Source: Breviolum minutum Mf 1.05b.01 (Eukaryota > Sar > Dinophyceae > Suessiales > Symbiodiniaceae). Taken from it: a DNA stretch of 64,000 nucleotides. A program made the translations under genes and the position numbers. Below are positions 1 through 10,600 of this stretch, piece by piece (the stretch's first letter is position 1; each line of letters begins with the position of its first letter). The stretch is from positions 353,803 to 417,802 of the forward strand of contig DF239319.1 of the NCBI GenBank assembly GCA_000507305.1, read 5' to 3'. The notes under the pieces were generated by a model. It was not told the origin of the DNA, ran no database searches, and saw only the letters and a list, made by a program, of their open reading frames with translations.

Positions 1-180
1 TACAAGTTTTGTATGAATACATTTCATTACATAATATATCTAATATACATATGTTTGTTGAATTATATGCCATTATGCAGTTTTTGGGTTGATTTTGAAA
101 AACCCAAAATCCCGCTCAACTCCAAACTGGTCCAAACCTTTTTTTTGTTGCACATTGTATTGTGCACCACGTCGATGTGA

Positions 181-206
181 GCAGCAGCAGCAGCAGCAGC
201 AACAGC
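181..206. repeat. (GCA)n microsatellite
   Basis: Short run of GCA triplets seen directly. It has no flanking coding frame that I recognise. It lies downstream of the last myosin exon I can follow. Confidence 0.9.
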
Positions 207-540
207 ACAGAACAAGCAATCAGTGAAGGAGAAGGCCCCCCAAAGGTAGTCCCACTGGAGAAAGCAAACAGCAAACACACTTTGAAATGCTGAATTTGAA
301 TGAATAAGACTAAGTGACTAACTAAGATTAAGAAGGGAAACCTGGAGTTGACCATCCTCCAATCCAATTACTGTATGCCATATGCCAAGAGTAGCGGGGA
401 GCGGGTAGCGGTAACGAAAACAGTGAACTTCCTGCTAGCTTTTGGGCTCTTGGAGCCACTTTTCTATTGGCCTTGGATTTTGCTCCTACTACATATGGAT
501 CGATTTCTTTTAGTCCTTCTTTTTGGATATGTTTTTTTGT

Positions 541-780
541 TCCTACATTTTGCCCCTACATTTGGATCTGCTTGTTTTTGCTTCTACATTTTGCTCCTAC
601 ATTTGGATCCACATTTCTTTTGCTCCTGCTTTCTGCCTCCACCTTTTGCCTCCACATTTGGCTTGCTCCTGCTTTCTGCCTCCACCTTTTGCCCCCACAT
701 TTGTTTTGCCCCTACCTTTTGCCCCCACATTTGTTTTGCCCCTACCGTATGCCCCCACATTTGGGACCTTTTTTCCTAGG
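541..780. repeat. minisatellite, left arm
   Basis: Degenerate tandem array of units built from TTTTGCCCCCACATTTG and TTTTGCTCCTGC/CTCCACC blocks, seen directly. Long open frames across it (Pro/Cys/His/Phe-rich) are simple translations of the repeat, not genes. The same block runs in reverse complement at 965-1255 and again forward at 1520-1930. Confidence 0.9.
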
Positions 781-782
781 AA

Positions 783-970
783 AAATGTGGATCCAGAATT
801 CCCAAATGTGGATCGGACTGTGTTTTTTCGATGTTTTTGAACCTTTAGATTCAAAAAATGCATTTTTCCTAGGAAAAAAGGTGGATCCAGAATTCCCAAA
901 TGTGGATCCAGAATTCCCAAATGTGGATCCAGAATTCCCAAATGTGGATCCAGAATTCCCAAATGTGGAT
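783..970. repeat. 21-bp tandem repeat with GGATCCAGAATTCCC core
   Basis: The unit GTGGATCCAGAATTCCCAAAT occurs once near 785 and then about four times in tandem from 871, before running into the right minisatellite arm. The core fuses a BamHI and an EcoRI recognition sequence. That resembles a cloning linker, but the head-to-tail array and gradual decay look natural. A spacer with TTTTTCCTAGGAAAA sits on either side of the first copy. Confidence 0.85.
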
Positions 971-1255
971 CCAAAAGTGGAGGCAGAAAGCAGGAGCAAA
1001 ACAAATGTGGGGGCAAAAGGTGGGGGCAAAAGGTAGGGGCAAAACAAATGTGGGGGCAAAAGGTGGAGGCAAAAGGTAGGGGCAAAACAAATGTGGGGGC
1101 AAAAGGCGGAGGCAAAAGGTAGGGGCAAAACAAATGTGGGGGCAAAAGGTGGAGGCAAAAAGCAGCAGCAAAACAAATGTGGAGGCAAACGGTGGAGGCA
1201 GAAAGCAGGAGCAAACCAAATGTGGAGGCAAAAGGTGGAGGCAGAAAGCAGGAGC
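965..1255. repeat. minisatellite, right arm (inverted copy)
   Basis: Tandem units of the form ACAAATGTGGGGGCAAAAGG followed by TGGAGGCAAAAGGTAGGGGC. This is the reverse complement of the array at 541-780, so the two arms could pair as a very long hairpin around the 21-bp repeat block. Confidence 0.9.
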
Positions 1256-1519
1256 AACTACAGTGACAGTAAACATTGAATGTTCTGACTTCTGTAGTTT
1301 AAGCTAAGGTAAGTTTATCAGTTTATTAATATCAGATATCATTGGGTATCATGTGTTTTGAATTGAATTACAATTACAGTGCAGCATCGTTTCAGTTTGA
1401 GCCTTTCACTTGAGTCACTTACGGCGATATGGATCGGATACGGCAATGAGCCAAAATCAAAATGCTGCCGTGACTCCTAATCATTTTTTTGGCGCTCACA
1501 TATTCCATTGGCACTCCCA

Positions 1520-1930
1520 TATTGTTTGGTCCTACATTTTGTTTCTAGATTCTACATTGTACATTTGGGTCTGCTTTTGTTTTGCTCCTACATTTTGCTC
1601 CTACATGGTCCTACATTTGGGTCTGCTCTGCTTAGTCTGCTTTTGTTTTGCTCCTACATTTTGCTCCTACATTTGGATCTGCTTTTGCTTTTGCTCCTGC
1701 TTTTTGCCCCCACATTTGTTTTGCTCCTGCTTTTTGCCTCCACCCTTTGCCTCCACATTTGTTTTGTTCCTGCTTTTTGCCTCCACCTTTTGCCTCCACA
1801 TTTGTTTTGCTCCTGCTTTTTGCCTCCACCTTTTGCCTCCACATTTGTTTTGCTCCTGCTTTTTGCCTCCACCTTTTGCCTCCACATTTGTTTTGCTCCT
1901 GCTTTTTGCCTCTACATTTGGATCTACATT
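1520..1930. repeat. minisatellite, third array
   Basis: The same unit family as 541-780 in the same orientation: repeats of TTTTGCCTCCACATTTG and TTTTGCTCCTGC. It is more regular than the first array, and ends about 60 bases before the last recognisable myosin exon on the minus strand. Probably intronic or 3' flank. Confidence 0.9.
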
Positions 1931-1989
1931 TAGGGGTATATACTGGGGAGAGCTGCTGTGCCCAACACTAGGTCATAATCACAGCTAAG

Positions 1990-4529
1990 TCGCAGCAAGC
2001 TGTCTTGTAGCGAGGACTGTCTTGAGTTTTGAGAAGTTTAGGCCTCCCGGCAAGACATGAAAGGAACTGTGCAACAGTCGACAGACAAAATATTCAAGTG
2101 CAAAACCCTGGAGAGCTTTACCTCCCAAATCCCCGAAACACAGTTTTGGAAGAAGAGTGGAGACTGGTGGACAAAAGAAATCAAACCCCCCAACATGACA
2201 TGTCCCGCATACGTTGTTTAACATTGACATTTGGGGACGGGTGGTGTCATGCCAATCTTTTTCCTGAGGGCCTCAGAGGGTTTGAAATGGTTCGAAATTT
2301 TTATCTATCTACGATACCTTCCATTTCTGTCGGTTTTTGCCGACACTTCAAGATCGTCGATAAGTCGAAATCAGTGACTTGCATACTTCCGTCCGATATC
2401 CGACCTAGCAGACTGCATCCGCGCTCCAAGCGCAAGTCTGAACCACCAACCGCAGCTTTTCGTTGCCGTTCATGCAAGTAGCCCAAGAGGTGCGTTATTC
2501 CCGCCACAACCTTGGATTGGCGGGAATAATGAGCAAGAGAATCCTGGTGGCAGCCTGGTAGCCTGGTGGCTTTCACTGCTAATTCTTGACCCTTCCATCC
2601 CAGCATAATGTGGCCTTCATCATGGGCTGGAAGAGATGGCCCAAGCTCAAACTTCTCATGGCATTTTGCAACTGGCCATAGCCTTCACCGAAGCGCTTTA
2701 GGCAGTCATGCTGTTGAATCACCACGTCCTGTAAGTGCCATTCCTCCACATGATCTCCTCGAAACGAAGAGGTGTTGCACAGCATTGACTCTGTCGCAGG
2801 AAGGTAGGACCCAACTGTGCGCAACTATCATGCAGAAGGACTATGTATGTATGTATATATATATATATAAATTTATATATATACATATATATGTGTGTGT
2901 GTCTATGTATGTGTGCGCAAATTAATATACATATATATAAAATGAAAGCCCTTTCATCTTAAGTCTTTAAGAGCCTGTTCCAGAAGCATGAACCAAGTAC
3001 ATTTAGGTAATAACTCAAAGTGGAATTTGTTTTACGACTTAAAATCCCAACATCCCCAACTTTGCTGCAAGTCATGAGCAACCCATGCGATGGCTCGCCT
3101 ACCAGAATTTCTCTTCTGAAGCTCCTGATCCAGCAAGCAGTTCATAGAAGACGTGGAAATTGGAGGAGCCAGAAACCACACGGCTGGCTTCCAACAAGTA
3201 CGTGGTTATGTCTGCGGACAGGCCAGTCCTGGCAAACATCACCAAAATAAATTTCAATAGGTCAGATCGGTCACAAGACTTACCAATTTGCCAATTATCT
3301 TTGGAATCTGAGCACGAAAAGCCAGTTTTCACACCTGCCTTCCGAGTTGGAGTCGCAAGAATTTTCCAAAACGCGAAGAGGTTGGATTTTGCCGTGTGGC
3401 TGCGTGGCCCAAAGATTCCAGAACCTTATAGCTGATCAATGTTGTGTTTGTGACCCACAGACCTGTTCTCAATCCTTTATCAAAATTCTATCAGACTCGC
3501 AGACAATAGGGTCGGCAAGCGGCTCTGCTCATTGCTAAAACACGCTCTTCCAATCGACCAGCATTGGCAGCCGAGCACTTGCTCTCTAGAAAGCCTCGCT
3601 GACATGCTGTTTTCTGGTGGGTGTCCGTGAAAAAGCAGATTCAAAACCCCCCATACCAAGTTCTGCCGGCTTCTTGCTCAACTCAGTGGCGCATGATGAT
3701 CTTCGCCGTTTCCGTCTTTCCTGCTCCACTTTCTCCAGAGACTACAATGGCCTCCCACAAAGGTAGAGTACAGTAAACAAAATCAAATTCACCTGCGGAT
3801 TTTTTAATCAAAAAATCTGGACTGGAAAAGTACTCGAAAACAAAAATTAGGCACTTGTGGCCGGTAGCGGGCTTGAATTGGAACACCCAAAAGGGATCAT
3901 TTCGGAACACGAAAAACCAGCCCACCTGCGGTCCATGACGCAACTTCTTCAAAGCCAGCTCAGCTAGGCTGTATGGATGCGGGCCCCGAACTGAAAAAGG
4001 CTGCCTGAGCAATAAATCAGAGTCCTGCAGAATTCCTGCGACCCATTTCTGGTTAACAAGTTACTATAGTTGTTGAGACTACCAGTATGTAGGTATCTGC
4101 AGCATTCGATCTCTGTAGGTATGAATCCAAGTGTGTGGACTGTATGTCAACTTGCAAGTTTTGAGTGTGCAGGCAAGATGCTGCATGACACCGGTGCCAT
4201 ATAGGTGCTCCAGAGATCGATGCGGATTCACAGCCAACAAAACGTGCGCGACATTTGTGTAGATCAAACCTGCGCCCAAAATGCTTCTGAAAAACCCATG
4301 CGACTGTGACATGGATTCCGATGGAAAACACTGTTCCAACGAAAGCACTTGCGATCACGAATTATAAGAAGTCAGTGTGCATCATTCATTGTTCATATAG
4401 ATTATTCTAAGAAACAACCAACTTGCAACAAGAAAAAATAATGTAATAAATCCAATCATCTGACGCAATCCCACACCTTCACTGTACCGCTTGCAGAGGT
4501 TCTCTACAAGGTTGTCTTCGTTGGGATGC
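1990..4529 (-). CDS. myosin heavy chain motor domain (partial, multi-exon)
   Basis: Actin-based ATP-driven motor, head region only. Exons read by frame and family motifs: 4529-4477 (NEDNLVENLCKRYSE); about 4269-4180 (LIYTNVAHVLLAVNPH); 3990-3926 (PHPYSLAELALKKLRHGPQ); 3751-about 3690 with the P-loop SGESGAGKTETAKII; about 3590-3523 (GRLEERVLAMSR); 3424-about 3337 with switch I NPTSSRFGKF; 3228-3103 (ITTYLLEASRVV then NFHVFYELLAG); about 2800-2660 (YLPATESM, then LQNAMRSL); 2510-2405 (VVAGITHL); about 2045-1993 (LKTVLATRQ). Order and spacing match the family. Frame continuity favours GC 5' splice sites after about 3523 and 3337. Switch II (DIFGFE), the SH helix, neck and tail are not visible: the gene either continues left of the window or was cut by the minisatellites. 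No start codon chosen. Myosin identity is certain, class is not. Confidence 0.92.
2838..2940. repeat. TATG/TA microsatellite
   Basis: Low-complexity TATATA, TATG and TGTG run within the myosin gene, seen directly, probably intronic. Confidence 0.85.
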
Positions 4530-7500
4530 CTTCCCGGATTCCATGCATTCAATGCAACCAGAAATTCGAATGCTTTGAGCGTCGATTCAGAAAAAAACAC
4601 GGTTGTTTGGTTGCTTCTCCCAGGACGCATGACAAGACATATGAAAAGTCAATCCAGTTGATCCATTGGCGAGGCACGGAAGCTCGGTGCAATCTGCATA
4701 GTGGCCCTTTTTGAAGGCCACCTGCACTGGTTACCAAAGACAGCTGGGCAAGGCTCACAATGCTCACAGCCACGAGAAACAAAAAGAAAAATCATATTTG
4801 AATTGAACACAACAACTTTGGTACGCATCAAATTGAAAATGGAATAAGGATGAATAAGGCATACTTGCTGTCCCTCTGCGGTCCAGCTTTCTGTCAATGG
4901 AACAGGTCTTTGATAGTTTCATCACATTTCACCTCTTTTCTCTTTTTCCCTTCCATCTCACAGCGCTTTCAATTCCAAGGCACGTTGGTGGCACGATCAG
5001 CTACTGGCATGGACACATGGGGAGCACTGCATGCGAGCCAACTGGTAGCAAGACAATGCGCGGTAGATTGCATTTCATGATTTTGAGGCCTCACCCTGAA
5101 CAATCTGGCAGGCAAGTGAAGTTCTCGAAATATGTCAATGAAGGTGTTTTGATAGTCTGCTGCTTGCTGTCCGACCCAATGCCAATAAATCTTTGACTGT
5201 CTCCTGCCAGTACATATATGACTACGTGATCCATCCTCTCTCTGCAATTGCTCAGCCAATACGGCGCTGCAAACGTTCAGTTGTCCGGCCACCACAAACG
5301 GATGGAAAAAGCAGCAAATCCAACCAAAAAACAAAAGTTTCCATGGCTTTCCGCTCATAATCCCTACCTTGTCAAAGCGCTGACGCATGGCATAGGTTGC
5401 TGAGCGATTGGAGAGCACGACCTCAACACTCCAGGAGGTCGCATCCGGCTATCCAGCGATCAAATTTCTCACCAAACAGGTAACACCTGTAGTGGTGAGC
5501 TTGCAAAGGACAAGGTGTCCCTTTAGTGCCCAGGTCTATATACATGGACCAAAAGCTTTGCTACATGGACCTTCTACAGCATGGGGGATGCAGCTGAGGT
5601 CCCCTAACCTTCAGCTAATTGTCAGCTGGAAAATATAACTGTTGCATTCCTGTCCTATCTCATCGCTAACTGAGTGATTGGGAAGACTCAGGAATTTGCA
5701 GGATCTGGCATCATCTCCAAGGCTTCGGAATACCACTCCTGGGTCCCAACCAAACCGCAAGCGCTTTATTCATCATGACAGGGGGGATTTGTCTTGTTGA
5801 AACCTGGAGGGCATATCTAATTAGGAGTTTCCTCGGCCTACGGGATGATCTTAGCAAAATGCACAATATTTTACAGAATCATAAACTGTAGAAACACATG
5901 GAATTTCATAAACTGTGAAATTCAAAACAAAACTCACTACGCATTACCACACCACAATCACCACCATGGAAACAAGTCGCTGCCCCTTAAGCGTTAAGCT
6001 CAACCTACCATCACTGGTCATGCGTTCCTGGGGCCACCCACGGTGGCTCTTTGGAAATTTCGATCGCTGAAAGCCTGGTCGTGATCCAGCTTGGTGGATG
6101 TGAGTGGATGAAGGTCACCCTTTCCCGCCTTTCTGGAGGAATTTCTGGGTGTGACAATTGCGTTTGGTCCCCCCCCCCTTTCCAACAGCTAGGGTCCTAT
6201 TTCTACATCGCCGGATGCAAAGACCTGTGCCATCTTGCATCCAAACATTGAATGATGATATACTTGTCTGCATACATATAAAGAATAAAACTGCAAGTAT
6301 GACCATCTATGTATGACTTATTAATATGCAATAAAGGTATGTGTTGCTTCAGTGGAAGCAATCAAACGAATCTGACGAGCATAAGCAGGATTGAAAAATA
6401 TGCAATAGTCCTACATAGTCTTCGATTCAATGCAAGACCCCCCTGCCACACATGCTGTCCCCAAGTCCAGCAGTACGCAGCAATACCTTTTTACAAGTGT
6501 TCACTCCTTGCTCTGTGACTCATCGTACAAGGAAGGGCAAAAGATGGGAGGTCCAGGCAACAATTCTGGACTCTCACCCATCAGCGCATGGCCTAGCGCG
6601 AAGCTGCAATTCAGGGGCCAATGAGCTAATGATGCTGCGAATGCTAAGTCGCTGGATGCAGGCACTCTGAAACTCTTCGCAAGGATGTGCAATGCAGCCA
6701 AACAAGACAAATGCAGGGATGTCAGTAATGGCTACAATGAAGGGATATGCCGCATTCCAGGGGCCAAATAGCAAGTATAATATTCGAACATATTCCGTGG
6801 CTTGGCAAAGATCAGAAGCACTGCAAGGTGCAGTAAAGTTTGTAAAACTGAATGGCTTCGCACAAAAAGGGACTAGAAGATGACCACCACTAGACCAATA
6901 GATCTTCTGTGACATCATTATTGCACCATATATATAATCCTATGTGATGTGTATATAATATGGACATATATATATATAACAATATATATTCAAATGTATA
7001 TGTATATATTATATATATGTATACTGTATACGCGAAAAAAAAATCATATTAGAGAGAGAGAGAGGGATAGAGAGGGTACATCTTGAATAAAAGCATATGA
7101 TGGCTGGTGAAGGGTCTGCATCGTGCATTCGTTACCGCAGCTGCTGTGGCGGAAAACAATAAGGGTGAAACTCCATGCCAGCTCCACCACCTGTATCTCC
7201 GTGCGCACAAAGCTGATGTGACATGCTGGTCAACGTTCTTTCTTGATGGCAATAGCTGTTCAATTCTAGTGGAAAACCGCCTTGTACAGTATCCCTGCCG
7301 GGATGTGCCATGGTAGGTAGGTCGACGGGAGTTACTTATGTAGGCATGCATGATTCAAGAAGAAGACCATTGCCGCGAGAGGACTAGTTGATGTCATGCA
7401 GTGGATCCAGCAGGAACTGGCATAGCTTAAAAGGCACTTCGCATCACTTCCCTTTCACGGAGGCCATGAGAGCTTCTTGCAAAGTGGCCTGAAGACATCG

Positions 7501-7665
7501 GAAAGTCATAACAGAGTACAGTGAGGACATGGTAAGGTGATTTCTGGCGAAGGAATTGACACGCAAGAAATTCCAAGAATCTTCCTGATATCATTGACTC
7601 TCTTGCGAAAAGGGCCTATCTTTTCAAGTTTACCACCTTGAAAGCTGAAGGCATCTGAAAGCTAG
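4530..7665. other. no recognisable gene; spacer or unresolved exons
   Basis: Open frames here are short and none carries a motif I know. The myosin N-terminus and start codon should lie in the first part of this stretch, upstream on the minus strand, but I cannot place them. 6930-7075 is low-complexity (TA-rich, then GAGA). Confidence 0.5.
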
Positions 7666-10600
7666 TCATCTTGCGACCACAATTTCACTAGCAGCCTTTG
7701 CCACTTCCGATGTCATGGTCTTGGCCGACCCTCCAGAGGCTGCCAAGGCGTTGGTTCCCTCCTGTGAGGCAAAGTTGGACCAGTCCAGGATGTGCTTTTT
7801 TCAGATGTTTTTTGGTATTAAGAATGCATTAAGAAAGCCACAACATAGACCATGGATGCAACTTTTATATATTGCAATTCAAAAAGTCTGCATGCCTTCT
7901 TTGCATGACTCACTTCGGACTGGCACATCTTGCTTGTCAGGTTTTTCCTGCTCCCGTCTCCTCGAAAAAGATCTGCCCCAAACGCTGGAGGGCTTGTGCG
8001 CGGCGCACTCGGATCTGCCATGGAACCGATTTGTCCTGACAGTGGCCACACCAAAGATAATAAGACAAACGAAAGTAGCGCTACAGGAGATAGGCCTATC
8101 GGGCCGTCCATGGCCGTCCTTCAGCAACTTTCTTCCCACCTCCTTCACAGTGGAGTCTATGTCGGTTACTACCGCTGCCTTGGATGAAGAAGATCGAAAG
8201 AAATCTCATCGCAGAAGGCACAGCCGTGGCACAAGAACGCCAGAATTGACTGCGATGAGGCTTGGCAAATGCTGGTTCCCTCGCTCACCACCCTGTCTGC
8301 CAAAGAACCCAAGCAGTCTGAAGAAAGAGAGGCAAGGCCTCTTCTAGGGCTTGCTCCATCTGGCACATAGCAAATGTGAGGGGGAATGTGGTGAGGGTTA
8401 AGGGTCAGAAAAAGCTTCCACTGTTCTTAAATTCATGAGTTTCGTAAGCTTGAAAATCCTAGCGGGAATGACTGCGAGTGTTTCCAATGGTATTCAAGGG
8501 TTTTTTTGTCAGTGATTTGCCCCGGGCTTCCCAGATCCTTTACAACCAACCCTATTGGGCGTCAGACCCTATGCAGTCTAACCAACAGCGACCAATGCGA
8601 AGTCCCGTCTTCTGAGAGCTCTCGCAGGTGCTGAGTTTCCTGTACAACTTGCTTCTGTACAAGTCGGCTTACGCGACCAAAGTGCAACAGCACTTCCAAA
8701 ATTCATTGACTGCCATCATTTCAGTTGAATCGACAACTTTCCAAACTTCAGCAGTCAAGATTTCAAGGATGCCATCCATGTGGTCCATGAGGTCCACCAT
8801 GGGGTCCGTGAGGTCCACCATGGGGTCCGTGAGGTCCACCATGGGGTCCATGAGGTCCATGGTGCCATCTATGTGCTCCAGGTGGTGGAAGAAATGGTGG
8901 CCGCCATCCACCAGAGCTTCCAGAACTGCTCCATGAACTGCTTCCCGAACCTCCATATCCACCTGAGCCACCTGAACCTGAGCTGCTCCATGAACTGCCT
9001 CCTGAAGCACCCCCAACAAATGGTGGGGGTGGTGGGCGACGCCATGGGTGCCATGCAGGACCCGGGCCATGAGGGCCATGAGGGCCATGAGGGCCATGAG
9101 GACCATGAGGGCCATGAGGACCAGGACCATGTGGGAAGCCACCACGCAAGGATTTCAACTTCTCTCCCAGTACAGCAGCACCTACACCTCCAGCCATTTC
9201 CGTAGTGCTCTTAGCACTTCCAAGAGCTTCGGGCTTCAAGTTTTTCACAGCTTCATCTTCTGGGTCTGCTTGCAAATCATGAAAATGATTCTCCTCATCT
9301 TCACCTTTTGCAGATTTCTCTGCAATTTCTGGGGTTGTGGAAGATTCTGACGCAGGCTCAAAAACTTCGCCCTGCACGGTGAGTGCTAGCACCAATGAGA
9401 TCAGCAGCTTCATGGGAACAAATGGTCAGGCGCAAAGCCACGGTGCCTAAATCCTTTTAGCGCTACTTGACAGCTGGTGATGGCTTCTGTGGTTCACCAG
9501 TGATGGTAGTTTTTTTACATCTACAAATGTTCCTTCAAAGAGCGAAAGGTGATCTGGCCATCTAGACAGTCTGACAGTTTCAAAGCGCCCCTCCGGGATT
9601 GCCTTTTCCTCTTGGGGGGCAGAAGGAGCAGAGGCATCGGTCGCCTCTGTACTTTCCTCACCACCGTGCAGTGTCAACGTTTGCACTCCAGGGTTTTCCC
9701 GCCAAATCAGAAAAGCAAACATGTGCAAACCCCCGTGTCAACATCCCATTCCTGGGCTACAGCTGGAACTGGCACTTTGGAGGCGTCATGCACTTTCTTC
9801 ACTTGAAAGAGGCTGTTGACTCCATTCCTCATCCACGATTATAGAAATTTCAAGAGAAGGGACCCTCCACATCTCCAAAGAAAGAGAGAATTTCAAACAA
9901 AATGCGGAACAACACATACTGCGACGCAAGAGCAAAAAGTGACCACCAACTGACAAGTGGGTGAGTGAGTTGAAGAAAAATCCATCCATAGCCCATAGCT
10001 CTTTCGCTGCGTTGGCCACTAGTCCACTAGTAGCATTTTCAATCCCCCGAATCATTGCAGGTACATGAAGCTTCTCAAACAAGGACAGCCACCAATCAAA
10101 ATTGGACCCAAGGAACGAAACCAAGCTCAGCTTGTGCTGCATTGTCTTTCCTTGGAACAAAATGTTCTACGGGTGAACTAGCTGTTCGCCTACACTACAA
10201 TGGATTTGGGGAACCGTAAGCCTTCACGTAGGAGTTTTCTCATGGTTCTGCTGGGACCGGTGCTACTTGTCTGGTCCAAATCTGAAGGTGGCTTTTGAAA
10301 ACTTCGTTGTGTGCATTCTGGCTTGGTCAAAACATCCAAGATCAACACGACAAGCGGGCGAAAACACTTCGGCATCAAGAGACCCGAATGCTTCATAGCC
10401 GCCTGAGATTCGCGAAAGCACGGAATTCCGGGTGGTTCAGGTATTTCTGATCACTGCTGCATTAAATAGCTCTGGTTCGCTTCAAAGTCTGACATCAGCC
10501 CCCGATTGAAGTCGTAGGCTTAGCTGAGCTTGCTGCAATCTGTTTGGTGAAGGAAAACCGGCCAACCAGCTCATCAGCCAAATAAATTTCTGCACGAAGC

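Noticed and set aside
783-970. Vector or linker contamination at the BamHI-EcoRI-like repeat
   Set aside because: Multiple decayed tandem units with native flanks continuing into the minisatellite; no vector backbone words.
348-1988. Long Pro/Cys/Phe/Leu-rich open frames in several frames on both strands
   Set aside because: They are translations of the minisatellite arrays; all frames are open because the repeat unit lacks stops.
8780-9350. Plus-strand open frames over the HGP gene (Met/Arg/Ala and Glu/Gly/His repeats)
   Set aside because: Shadows of the repeated GGGCCATGA unit. The minus frame has a real ATG, signal peptide and a biased but sensible composition.
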